A stretch of 13,739 nucleotides of DNA, from positions 1 through 13,739 of the forward strand of contig CALXWF010000051.1 of NCBI GenBank assembly GCA_944392285.1, in the 5' to 3' direction. This DNA is from an uncultured Alphaproteobacteria bacterium. Lineage in GTDB: Bacteria > Pseudomonadota > Alphaproteobacteria > RF32 > CAG-239. This document shows, piece after piece, positions 1-6,204 of this stretch (the first letter of the stretch is position 1; every line of letters starts with the position of its first letter). A program made the position numbers and the translations under genes. The notes below the pieces were generated by a model. It ran no database searches. It was not told the DNA's origin and saw nothing but the letters and a program-made list of their open reading frames with translations.

Positions 1-377
1 ACATTGTCAAGCAAGGCTGAGAAAAAGGCTGTTACGATTGCCAAAACAACCATTAATCCTCTGGGGTTGGCTTTGACTTTTTTGGCAGCCCAAATGGCAA
101 CATATTGAAACATGCCGGATTTTTCGGAAATGCCGACAATCGTCATCATGCCGATTAATAGCGCCAAGGTGTTGAAGTCTATGCCTTCAATGGCGGTTTC
201 TTGGGTTAAAATACCGGCAAAAATCATAACCGCGGCACCAAGCAGGGCTACGACCGCGCGGTTGAGCTTTTCGGTAAATAAGATCATGTAGCTGATAATT
301 AAAATGGCAGTGGATAAAATTTTTGGATCCATGCCGAAAATAATGTTCGAGGCATGAGCCAAGTCTGCAGCCTGCAC
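1..377 (-). CDS. ArsB/NhaD-type (SLC13-like) transporter, N-terminal 125 residues
   Basis: This is the start of an inner-membrane anion/ion permease that continues past the left edge. I translated it from a GTG at 377-375, with an AAGGAG ribosome site at 390-385. The visible protein has hydrophobic helices separated by motifs typical of COG1055: NRAVVALLGAA near residue 42, then DFNTLALLIGMMTIVGI, the loop EKSGMFQYVAIWAAKK, NPRGLMVVL, and a final SALLDNV. The LDN motif is characteristic of this family, where it sits in the substrate or cation path. The substrate (arsenite, sodium/proton, citrate or another anion) cannot be decided from this part. It lies 98 bases downstream of trmJ on the same strand, and I found no convincing terminator between them. 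Confidence 0.85.
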   Translation of the reverse strand, partial: MQAADLAHASNIIFGMDPKILSTAILIISYMILFTEKLNRAVVALLGAAVMIFAGILTQETAIEGIDFNTLALLIGMMTIVGISEKSGMFQYVAIWAAKKVKANPRGLMVVLAIVTAFFSALLDN

Positions 378-475
378 AGGGATACTCCTTATATTAATAA
401 CCAGTTTCTAACTTACTTGTTATTTCTCAAGATTTCGTTAAATATAGTTATTAAAATGTAAAAGTTTAGCCCTTA

Positions 476-1216
476 TTATTTCTGCCTTGTCGATTTATCT
501 TCCAAATGATGAATAATGCCGTACAAGGTGCTGATATCTTGCTCGGTTAACTGCATTCTTAAAAACATGTTGCGAATGTTGCGCATCATGGGAATCCTTT
601 TGTCATCAGAGCGAAAAGTATGATGCGTTTCCAACTCGGTTTCTAAAAATGAAAAGAAGCGTCCTATTTGTTCTTTAGCGGCAGGTTTGGTTTTGTTGGT
701 TATGAGTTGCGAATCCGGTACATTAATTTGTTTTTTATAGAGTTCGTAGCCAACTAAAAGCACAGCCTGAGATAAATTAAGCGAACAATGTTCCGGATTA
801 AGCGGAATTTCAATAATTTCATCACTTAAAACAACATCGTCGTTGTGCAGACCCGTGCGTTCCGGACCAAACAAAATGCCGTAGCGGGTTTGATTGACTA
901 AATCATCGGTAATTTTTTTGGCGGCGGCTTCTGCCGTATTGATGGTTTTTATCATGTCACGGCGTCTGGCTGTGGTGGCAAAAACTTTTTCGAGGTCAGC
1001 AACGGCTTCGGCGGTTGATGAGAAAATTTGAGCGTTATATAAGATTTTTTCGGCTCCGGAGGCGGCGGCAATGGCATTGTCGGATAAATGATTTTCTTTG
1101 GGGGCTACCAAGCGCATATGGTAAAGCCCGCAATTCATCATGGCGCGGGCAGACATGCCGATATTAACGGCCAACTGAGGTTGAACCAAGATAATAAAAG
1201 GTTGATTTTCAGACAT
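476..1216 (-). CDS. trmJ: TrmJ-family tRNA (cytidine/uridine-32-2'-O)-methyltransferase
   Basis: A 246-residue SPOUT-class RNA methyltransferase. In characterised TrmJ proteins this fold uses S-adenosylmethionine to methylate the ribose 2'-OH of nucleotide 32 in the tRNA anticodon loop. All three SpoU motifs are visible: NIGMSARAM at residues 18-26 with the catalytic-type Asn and Arg, FGPERTGL at 116-123, and SLNLSQAV at 145-152 forming the trefoil knot. The length matches the family. The C-terminal third is helical and resembles the TrmJ dimerisation extension. The gene starts 15 bases after the stop of the small secreted protein gene, so it is probably cotranscribed with it. The ribosome site is weak. 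Exact tRNA targets and position are inferred from the family; a close paralogue such as TrmL is less likely given the length. Confidence 0.9.
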   Translation of the reverse strand: MSENQPFIILVQPQLAVNIGMSARAMMNCGLYHMRLVAPKENHLSDNAIAAASGAEKILYNAQIFSSTAEAVADLEKVFATTARRRDMIKTINTAEAAAKKITDDLVNQTRYGILFGPERTGLHNDDVVLSDEIIEIPLNPEHCSLNLSQAVLLVGYELYKKQINVPDSQLITNKTKPAAKEQIGRFFSFLETELETHHTFRSDDKRIPMMRNIRNMFLRMQLTEQDISTLYGIIHHLEDKSTRQK

Positions 1217-1231
1217 TGCTTCTTTTATTCC

Positions 1232-1702
1232 TTATTCTTCTTTTGGCGGTGTCATTTTTGTTTTGATGTAGTCTGTATATGCTTTGGTGTCTTGAATGTC
1301 AATATCTTCTCCGCCTTGAAAAAGCTCAGGATAGCGATTGTTAAGCGCTTTAAGATTGCGTACGGTTTCTTTGCGCTCTGCTGTGTCTGCACGTTCGGCG
1401 TTGACTTTTAGGGTTTTATCATATTCTCTTTCGCTTTGGTTTTTGGCTTCAGCCGTGGCTATTTGGCCGGCATAAATGCTGTCGGCACGGTCTAAGATAT
1501 TTTGAACGCTATCTGTCGAATTTTGTTGTGGCGTCGCGGTTTTATCAGCACCGGCTTGTCCCGAGGTGTTTGCGGGTGAGGGTGAAGTTTTTTGTGCCTG
1601 AGGTTGTATCTGTCTTGCTTGCGGCGTTTCGGAGCTGAGCATTTGTGCTTGGGCAGAAAAGCAAAAAGCCGTGAATATTGTTGCCAAAAGATATTTGTTC
1701 AT
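1232..1702 (-). CDS. Small secreted or periplasmic protein of unknown function
   Basis: I do not recognise this 156-residue protein. Residues 1-19 form a Sec signal peptide (Lys at position 3, hydrophobic core, cleavage expected after AQA). Residues 20-65 are a low-complexity Gln/Pro/Ser/Thr-rich linker. Residues 66-135 are highly charged and look helical, possibly coiled coil (stretch from DSVQNILDRADSIY to ERKETVRNLKALNNRY). The tail ends in a charged PPKEE. The start at 1702 is well supported: an AGGAGG ribosome site lies 5 bases upstream and overlaps the TAG stop of the upstream secreted gene. The two are therefore probably translationally coupled and may work together in the envelope. 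No enzyme motif or lipobox is visible. Confidence 0.75.
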   Translation of the reverse strand: MNKYLLATIFTAFCFSAQAQMLSSETPQARQIQPQAQKTSPSPANTSGQAGADKTATPQQNSTDSVQNILDRADSIYAGQIATAEAKNQSEREYDKTLKVNAERADTAERKETVRNLKALNNRYPELFQGGEDIDIQDTKAYTDYIKTKMTPPKEE

Positions 1703-1711
1703 GCAAACCTC

Positions 1712-2323
1712 CTAGTCTGTTGACAAAACATCAATTGAATTAAACAGCAGATTTTCAATATCAAGCCCGGTTCCGTCTTCAAAATTATTCATTAAAGATC
1801 TGGTAATGCCGCCGAGAGGGTCGGTTTTCATGTCGGTGGCACCGATAGAATCGTATGATTCTCTTAAATATCTGGCATAGTTTTTGGGCATGTCTTTAAT
1901 GTTTTGGTCATAGCTATCAGGAATTTTATATCCCATACCTCTTAAGTGCTCAAGCATTACGAGCATGTTGTGGCGGTTAACTTCAGGGGCTATCATTTCT
2001 TGTCCCATTGCGGTGCCGTAAGTCGTGGCTTCACCAACATAGTTTAAGCCGCGATCATGTCGGCCGCTGCCGCGCCAGGTTTGGGTGTTGGTTCTGTCTC
2101 TGGCTCGGGCCCAAGGATCTACGGGCATAATTTCACCGCCGCTGGAGTTGTTTTCATATGCGGGAGCATTCGGAGCTTCAGCCGGGCCTTGTTCAATTAC
2201 GTTGTCACCGAAGTACCCGTCGTTGGGGTGGGGCGCCCAGGGATTTGCCGGAAGTTGCGCTAAAGCTGTTGTCGTCAAGCACAACATGCCAAGTCCGGTT
2301 ATGGCTGCGAGATAGTTTTTCAT
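1712..2323 (-). CDS. Secreted protein of unknown function with PWA motifs
   Basis: A 203-residue protein I do not recognise. I start it at ATG 2323, which follows a GGAGG ribosome site at 2333-2329. A GTG four codons upstream is in frame but overlaps that site. The N-terminus is a signal peptide with likely cleavage at TALA-Q near residue 22. The mature protein has a Pro/Asn/Gly-rich first half with two related motifs, NPWAPHP and DPWARARDR, and a more ordered second half (about 95-203) with a predicted helix around EVNRHNMLVMLEHLRGMGYKIPDSYD. It contains no Cys in the mature region and no membrane helix after the signal. It is the first gene of a coupled pair with the secreted protein downstream and has its own promoter-like -10 box. 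Confidence 0.75.
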   Translation of the reverse strand: MKNYLAAITGLGMLCLTTTALAQLPANPWAPHPNDGYFGDNVIEQGPAEAPNAPAYENNSSGGEIMPVDPWARARDRTNTQTWRGSGRHDRGLNYVGEATTYGTAMGQEMIAPEVNRHNMLVMLEHLRGMGYKIPDSYDQNIKDMPKNYARYLRESYDSIGATDMKTDPLGGITRSLMNNFEDGTGLDIENLLFNSIDVLSTD

Positions 2324-2351
2324 GATATCCTCCACCTTGCTTCTTTCTGAT

Positions 2352-2357
2352 ATTATA
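2352..2357 (-). promoter_or_regulatory. Perfect -10 box (TATAAT) upstream of the secreted pair
   Basis: TATAAT reads on the minus strand at 2357-2352, about 19 bases upstream of the GGAGG ribosome site of the first secreted protein gene. No good -35 hexamer sits at 16-18 bases, so it may be weak or activator-dependent. It lies in the 57-base gap after mnmA and suggests the secreted pair can be transcribed separately from cysE-mnmA. Confidence 0.4.
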
Positions 2358-2380
2358 GTACAAAATTAAGCCAAAGAGTA

Positions 2381-3478
2381 TTACAAATTTGTTAATTCTG
2401 TAATAATTCCTCCGCCTAAGACTCTGCTGCCGTCATAAAAGCAGGCTACTTGTCCGGGGGCCGTGCCATAAAAATCTTCAAGCAAATGAATTTCGGCAGT
2501 GTTTTGCTTGGCGTTAAAAAATACCTCGGCTTTGATTATTTTTTGTCTGGAACGTAGTTTGACGTCTAAAATTTGACTTTCAGGTATTTTTTCTGCAAGC
2601 CAGTTCAGCTCTCTGATATGGACTTTTTGACTTAATAATTCCTCTTTACTGCCGACAATTAAGCGGTTGTTTTTTGCGTCTAATTTAATAACGTATAAAA
2701 TATTGCCGCCGCCGATGCCCATGCCTCGGCGTTGTCCGACCGTGTAGTGGATTAATCCTTGATGGCGACCGAGAACTTTGCCTGAGGTGTCCACAATTTC
2801 ACCGGCTGAAAAATTTGCATGAGGGCGAAGTTTGCTGATGAGTTCGGAATAATGCCCGTCGGCTACAAAGCAAATGTCTTGGCTGTCTGCTTTTTGGTAT
2901 ATTTCAAGTCCGGCTTCCTTGGCAATGGCTCGTGTTTGCTCTTTATCAAATTTGGCTAAAGGACAACGCAGCATTTGTAAATCTGCCTTATTAATCATGC
3001 TTAAAAAATAGCTCTGGTCGCGTTTTTCGTCTGCGGCTTTGTGCAACTCAACGCCGTTTGCGGTGATTTTTATGTCAGCATAGTGGCCGGTGACCAATAT
3101 GTCTGCTTGATGTTGACGGGCAAATTCTGCAAGGAGGCCGATTTTGATGTGACGATTACACATAATGCAAGGCGAGGGGGTCTCTCCTTTAAGATACGAA
3201 TCGGCAAAATAGTCTACGACTTTGGTGGCAAATGCCTCTTTAAAATCTAAATAATAATGCTCTATTCCAAGTGCTTTGGCAACTTTTGCGGCATCTCGGA
3301 TTGAAGAAACTTCAGTTGAATAAGGCGGGCGCAATAAGTCCATTGTTACCCCAAGTACTTGATATCCTTGAGATTTTAGCATTGCTGCGGCTGCCGAGCT
3401 GTCTACCCCGCCGGACATGGCGACGCAAACCCGGGTTTGATTCTTGCTTTTGGTTGTTCCAAGTGCGTTTAAGCTCAT
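2381..3478 (-). CDS. mnmA: tRNA-specific 2-thiouridylase MnmA
   Basis: A 365-residue cytoplasmic enzyme that installs sulfur on U34 of the wobble position in tRNA-Lys, -Glu and -Gln, using ATP and a protein-bound persulfide that comes ultimately from cysteine. The ATP-binding PP-loop SGGVDSS is at residues 22-28. The two catalytic cysteines are present: C107 in CIMCNRHIK (E. coli Cys102) and C203 in DSQDICFVADG (E. coli Cys199). The HYTVGQRRGMG motif around 244-254 and the C-terminal beta-barrel region ending in GGGIIT are also typical. Length is normal for the family. Its ATG at 3478 directly follows the TAA of cysE (3481-3479), so translation is probably coupled. Function is assigned with high confidence. 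Confidence 0.97.
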   Translation of the reverse strand: MSLNALGTTKSKNQTRVCVAMSGGVDSSAAAAMLKSQGYQVLGVTMDLLRPPYSTEVSSIRDAAKVAKALGIEHYYLDFKEAFATKVVDYFADSYLKGETPSPCIMCNRHIKIGLLAEFARQHQADILVTGHYADIKITANGVELHKAADEKRDQSYFLSMINKADLQMLRCPLAKFDKEQTRAIAKEAGLEIYQKADSQDICFVADGHYSELISKLRPHANFSAGEIVDTSGKVLGRHQGLIHYTVGQRRGMGIGGGNILYVIKLDAKNNRLIVGSKEELLSQKVHIRELNWLAEKIPESQILDVKLRSRQKIIKAEVFFNAKQNTAEIHLLEDFYGTAPGQVACFYDGSRVLGGGIITELTNL

Positions 3479-4156
3479 TTAGTTTTTGCCTTGTCGTTGG
3501 TTAATTTCTTGGCGCAATTGTATAATCTCGCGGCGAAGCTCTGCAATCTCTTTTTCTAATGGGTCTTCAAAATTATTGCTGACACCATAAGCGTAAAAGA
3601 CTTTGCGAGATTTGTCTTTTCCTTGCGTTTTGTGCGCCGGAACACCGACTACCGTGCAATCTGACGGAACATCTTTGACAACCACCGCATTGGAGCCGAT
3701 TTTGCAGTTGTTACCGATTTTTATCGGGCCTAAAACTTGAGCGCCTGAACCGATAATGACATTGTTGCCGATGGTCGGGTGCCGTTTGGCGGTGATTTTG
3801 CCGTTGCTGTCAAAGGCTGTGGTGCCGCCGAGTGTTACATCATGATAAAGGGTGACGTTATCGCCGATTTCCGAGGTCTCACCAATGACGACGCCCATGC
3901 CGTGGTCAATGAAAAATCCTTTGCCGATTTTTGCTCCGGGGTGAATTTCAATGCCGGTTAAAAAACGCCCGATTTGTGATAATAGGCGTGCCGTTAAGTG
4001 TAAATTATGCCGCCATAACCAGTGTGCTGCGCGGTAAATGACTACGGCATGAAAGCCGGATGAGCAGAGTGCCGCTTCGGTTTTGGAACGCGTGGCCGGG
4101 TCTCTGGCCAGAACAGCCTCTAAGTCTGATAAAATTAGCTTGTATTTTGCTTTCAT
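3479..4156 (-). CDS. cysE: Serine O-acetyltransferase CysE
   Basis: A 225-residue enzyme that transfers acetyl from acetyl-CoA to L-serine, giving O-acetylserine, the committed step of cysteine synthesis. An N-terminal helical domain (about 1-70) precedes a left-handed hexapeptide-repeat beta helix (about 71-175: IHPGAKIG, IGDNVTL, IGNNVIIGSGA, IGNNCKIGSNAVV, VPSDCTVVGVPA). Catalytic-type residues are visible: Asp84-His85 in FIDHGMGVVIGET and His126 in KRHPTIG. The N-terminal domain is short compared with the 273-residue E. coli enzyme, as in EpsC-like forms. After the repeat there is a linker and a charged helix (199-222) that could form a coiled coil. The Gly-Ile-type tail used for binding CysK is not seen. 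It heads the operon with mnmA. The AGGA upstream is unusually far from the start. Confidence 0.94.
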   Translation of the reverse strand: MKAKYKLILSDLEAVLARDPATRSKTEAALCSSGFHAVVIYRAAHWLWRHNLHLTARLLSQIGRFLTGIEIHPGAKIGKGFFIDHGMGVVIGETSEIGDNVTLYHDVTLGGTTAFDSNGKITAKRHPTIGNNVIIGSGAQVLGPIKIGNNCKIGSNAVVVKDVPSDCTVVGVPAHKTQGKDKSRKVFYAYGVSNNFEDPLEKEIAELRREIIQLRQEINQRQGKN

Positions 4157-4184
4157 TTTATGTTACATTCCTAAAAATTAATAA

Positions 4185-4214
4185 TTTATAGACTATTTGT
4201 TGTTATCATACCAA
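4185..4214 (-). promoter_or_regulatory. Predicted sigma-70-type promoter for cysE-mnmA
   Basis: On the minus strand TTGGTA (4214-4209) and TATAAA (4190-4185) are separated by 18 bases, 29 bases before the cysE ATG. The region is shared with the divergent hydrolase gene, whose own promoter candidate is poorer: TTGTTA around 4200-4205, then TAAATT 18 bases on. Confidence 0.5.
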
Positions 4215-4252
4215 CATGGTTACTAAATTTAGGTTAAAAAAAGAGATAATAA

Positions 4253-5041
4253 ATGACTGAAGTATTATTTAACGGGCATGCCGGACGTTTGGAAGGACGC
4301 TATCATGCCAGCAGCAAACCCGGGGCCCCGATTGCTTTGATTTTGCATCCGCATCCGCAATATGGCGGAACCATGAATAATAAAGTGGTGTATACTTTGT
4401 TCAGCTGTTTTCAAAACTTGGGTTTTTCAGTCTTGCGTTTTAATTTTAGAAGCGTAGGGCGCTCTCAAGGTGAATTTGAGGACGGTCCCGGAGAGCTCTC
4501 CGATGCTACGGTTGCTCTTGATTGGCTGCAATCGGTTAATCCGGAGGCCAGACAATGCTGGATTGCCGGTTATTCTTTCGGGGCGTGGATTGGTTTGCAA
4601 TTGTTGATGCGTCGTCCGGATATTAATAATTTTATTGCCGTTTCACCTCCGGCCAATGAAAAGGATTTCTCTTTCTTGGCTCCTTGTCCGACGTCGGGTT
4701 TAATCACTCAAGGCGGAATTGATGAAATCGTTAATCCGGCAAGTGTTGCTGCCATGGCTAAACGTTTGAATACACAGCGCAATGTTGAGGTTGACTTTGC
4801 TTTGATTGAAGAAGCCGATCATATGTATAACAATCACTTGGTTGATTTGTATAAAATTGTCGGAAATTATGTTATTGAAGCCTGTAAGAAAAAAGCGCCG
4901 CAGAAAAAACGCCGCGGACGTCGCAAAAAAAGCGAAATCGAAAATAGCACAGATGAGCCTTTGTTGCTTACGGATGAGGCCGCAGATGAAGGAATGGACG
5001 CCGATTTCGATGATGACTTTGATGAAGGCGATGATGAATAA
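4253..5041 (+). CDS. Alpha/beta hydrolase (COG2945-like) with charged C-terminal tail
   Basis: A 262-residue predicted cytoplasmic serine hydrolase. Residues 26-210 form an alpha/beta-hydrolase domain of the COG2945 type: oxyanion-region motif HPHPQYGGTMNNKV at 32-45, RFNFRSVGRSQG at 62-73, the nucleophile elbow GYSFG at 106-110 with Ser108, a likely acid at Asp157 (GGIDEIV) and His190 (EADHMY). The triad looks intact, so it should be active, but the substrate is unknown. Residues 212-226 are a strongly basic stretch of Lys and Arg, followed by an acidic low-complexity end (about 228-262) with many Asp and Glu. This roughly 50-residue bipartite tail lies outside the usual domain and may bind nucleic acid or a partner. 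The ribosome site (AAGAGA) is weak. The gene is alone in its transcript. Confidence 0.88.
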   Translation: MTEVLFNGHAGRLEGRYHASSKPGAPIALILHPHPQYGGTMNNKVVYTLFSCFQNLGFSVLRFNFRSVGRSQGEFEDGPGELSDATVALDWLQSVNPEARQCWIAGYSFGAWIGLQLLMRRPDINNFIAVSPPANEKDFSFLAPCPTSGLITQGGIDEIVNPASVAAMAKRLNTQRNVEVDFALIEEADHMYNNHLVDLYKIVGNYVIEACKKKAPQKKRRGRRKKSEIENSTDEPLLLTDEAADEGMDADFDDDFDEGDDE

Positions 5042-5045
5042 AATT

Positions 5046-5076
5046 AAAACCCCGATTAGTTTTCGGGGTTTTTTTT
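5046..5076 (+). terminator. Rho-independent terminator, convergent and probably bidirectional
   Basis: The inverted repeat AAAACCCCGA (5046-5055) and TCGGGGTTTT (5063-5072) with a 7-base loop is followed by a run of T to 5076, directly after the hydrolase stop. On the minus strand the same hairpin is followed by TTTTAATTTT, so it should also stop the ssrA-sspB-RHH side. The RHH gene's TAA (5058-5056) is inside the hairpin loop. Confidence 0.9.
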
Positions 5077-5271
5077 GATGTATTGCAGAATATATACTCT
5101 AATTGCGCTTGATAGATTTTCATGCGTTCTGTTTTCATCAATCTCGGTTATCAACGCATTTATAGTTAGGCCGCGTTTCTTGGCAATGGTTTGCAGTTCG
5201 TTAAAAAATTCTGCTTCAAGTGAAATGCTGGTGGCATGCCTTCCGGCAATGATGACGGATTTTTTTAACAT
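5056..5271 (-). CDS. RHH_4 ribbon-helix-helix protein
   Basis: A 71-residue small protein of the RHH_4 (PF13467) type that is common in alphaproteobacteria. It starts KSVIIAGRHATSISLE, followed by a helix EFFNELQTIAKKRGL, TINALITEID and NLSSAIRVYILQYI. That is the expected beta-strand plus two helices of a dimeric DNA-binding fold, with the family's conserved TSISLE and NALI-EID motifs. I start it at ATG 5271, one base after the sspB TAA (TAAGATG), because the eight codons further upstream overlap sspB. Translation is probably coupled to sspB. Its target DNA is unknown; autoregulation is common among RHH proteins but is not shown here. It has no toxin-like partner beside it, so an antitoxin role is not supported. 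Confidence 0.85.
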   Translation of the reverse strand: MLKKSVIIAGRHATSISLEAEFFNELQTIAKKRGLTINALITEIDENRTHENLSSAIRVYILQYIKKNPEN

Positions 5272-5272
5272 C

Positions 5273-5767
5273 TTATTTTTTGCGGTAGGCGTCAATTGAG
5301 ATTACGGGGGCTATGCCGTTCGAAACCTTTTTATTTTCTTCAGGTGTTTCTTCTTCTATTTCATTAATGATGTCTTGGTGGGTTAGGGGCTTGCCAAAAG
5401 CATCATCGGCAATGTTAAAGCTTAAACCGAATTTTGCATGCGGGTCTGCAAAGTAGGTGATGGCATCAAAGGGAATGACCAGTGTCTGCGGAATGCCGCT
5501 AAAACTTAATTCAACCGAAAAATAGTCCTCAAAGACCTGCAGGTTGGCAAATTGGTGTTGTAATACAATGGTCATTTCTTCAGGATATTGCTGACGCAAT
5601 TCTTCAGATACTTCGGTGCGGGGATAATTGGTCTTAAATGTAATGTAAAAATGATGCTCGCCCGGAAGACCTTGCTCTTCGGCAATTTTTAAGGCTTCAA
5701 TTACAACATGTTTTAATGATTTTTCAATCAGCTTGTCATAATTGATGGTGTTTAAGTAAACAGACAT
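5273..5767 (-). CDS. sspB: SspB, ClpXP specificity adaptor (alphaproteobacterial type)
   Basis: A 164-residue cytoplasmic adaptor that in characterised homologues binds the AANDxx part of ssrA tags and tethers the substrate to the ClpX unfoldase. The SspB-like fold spans about 1-125: helix YDKLIEKSLKHVVIEALKIAEE, strand HHFYITFKT, PRTEVSEELRQQYPEEMTIVLQHQF, strand FSVELSFSGIPQTLVIPFDAITYFADP, then FGLSF. An acidic flexible linker follows (about 135-150). The extreme C-terminus VISIDAYRKK matches the conserved tail that docks on the ClpX N-domain in this family. The gene sits immediately downstream of the tmRNA gene that encodes the tag, separated by a terminator. This is a functional match between neighbours. 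The ribosome site (GGGGA, 9 bases upstream) is moderate. Confidence 0.92.
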   Translation of the reverse strand: MSVYLNTINYDKLIEKSLKHVVIEALKIAEEQGLPGEHHFYITFKTNYPRTEVSEELRQQYPEEMTIVLQHQFANLQVFEDYFSVELSFSGIPQTLVIPFDAITYFADPHAKFGLSFNIADDAFGKPLTHQDIINEIEEETPEENKKVSNGIAPVISIDAYRKK

Positions 5768-5786
5768 TCTTTTCTATCCCCAATTA

Positions 5787-5821
5787 AATAAAAAGTGAGC
5801 CCTTCTGTTGCTGGGCGGCTC
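5787..5821 (-). terminator. Terminator of the tmRNA gene
   Basis: On the minus strand GAGCC (5821-5817) pairs with GGCTC (5801-5797) around a 15-base loop, and ACTTTTTATTT follows (5796-5786). It separates ssrA from sspB. The stem is short, so some read-through into sspB is possible. Confidence 0.6.
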
Positions 5822-6099
5822 CTTCCCCACTTGTGGCTAACCATAGCCTCAAGAATTGTGCTTTGTTGCAGCTACATTAAGCAGCGATAGCAACAGGTGC
5901 TACGTTATTATCGTTAGCATTCATTTATTTTGAACCGATAACGGTGGTATCTCACCGGACACAGCAAATCTACCTTTACTGCAACCTGTCAATCCTATTT
6001 CACCCCCAAAAGTTTTTGGTGGAGGTGCTGGGTGCTGCCCCCAGGTCCAAGTAGCCTATTTCATAGTGCCTCTGGTGTCACAGTCGAATTGCTCCGACT
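5822..6099 (-). ncRNA. ssrA: tmRNA, circularly permuted two-piece form
   Basis: This RNA rescues stalled ribosomes by acting first as an alanyl-tRNA and then as a short mRNA. The order on the minus strand is permuted. The acceptor piece comes first and ends in a T arm (CTGGG, loop GGCAGCA, CCCAG; 6044-6028), acceptor strand CACCTCC (6027-6021), A, then encoded CCA (6019-6017). After a 9-base spacer (6016-6008) the coding piece begins GGGGGTG (6007-6001), which pairs with CACCTCC over seven positions with one G-U. It continues AAATAGGATTGACAGG, like the tRNA-like 5' end of other tmRNAs. A pseudoknot-like GGTG/CACC region precedes the tag frame. The 5' end is inferred from the promoter and the 3' end from the terminator, so outer ends are approximate (plus or minus 15 bases). 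Which cuts are made is inferred from the family. Confidence 0.92.
5877..5918 (-). other. tmRNA tag reading frame
   Basis: The resume codon is taken as GCT at 5918-5916. Translation gives ANDNNVAPVAIAA and TAA at 5879-5877, so the full tag with the charged alanine is AANDNNVAPVAIAA. It starts with the AAND motif bound by SspB and ends in a small hydrophobic Ala-Ala end recognised by ClpX. The Caulobacter tag (AANDNFAEEFAVAA) has the same beginning and ending. Confidence 0.92.
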
Positions 6100-6104
6100 C
6101 CTTC

Positions 6105-6132
6105 ATTATATACTAAGTTTTGTTAAATTCAA
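6105..6132 (-). promoter_or_regulatory. ssrA promoter
   Basis: TTGAAT (6132-6127), a 16-base spacer and a perfect TATAAT (6110-6105) read on the minus strand. Transcription would start near 6099, just before the first hairpin of the acceptor piece. Confidence 0.75.
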
Positions 6133-6142
6133 TAGTGCAATG

Positions 6143-6163
6143 TTGTCATCGAAACGTTGACAA
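6143..6163. promoter_or_regulatory. Operator-like inverted repeat between ssrA and folA
   Basis: A left arm TTGTCATCG (6143-6151) and right arm CGTTGACAA (6155-6163) match as inverted repeats at 8 of 9 positions, around AAA. The right arm contains the TTGACA -35 box of the folA promoter candidate. The left arm is about 10 bases upstream of the ssrA -35. The geometry suits a dimeric repressor or activator acting on one or both genes. No regulator is identified. Confidence 0.45.
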
Positions 6164-6185
6164 ACAAAGCTCTTTTGTGGAAAAT
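6157..6185 (+). promoter_or_regulatory. Candidate promoter for the dihydrofolate reductase gene
   Basis: A consensus TTGACA (6157-6162), 17-base spacer and GAAAAT (6180-6185, 4 of 6). The transcript would start around 6192, giving a very short leader that begins at the AAGGAG ribosome site. Confidence 0.45.
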
Positions 6186-6204
6186 GGCTCTAAGGAGAAA
6201 AATT

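Noticed and set aside
5056..5767. Toxin-antitoxin pair (RHH protein with sspB-like neighbour)
   Set aside because: The larger partner is clearly an SspB adaptor, and the RHH_4 family is a widespread chromosomal protein in alphaproteobacteria. No toxin frame lies nearby.
6157..6204. Longer DHFR start at TTG 6157
   Set aside because: It would put the -35 box, the inverted repeat and the AAGGAG ribosome site inside the coding region. ATG 6205 has the correctly spaced ribosome site and starts the recognisable DHFR strand.
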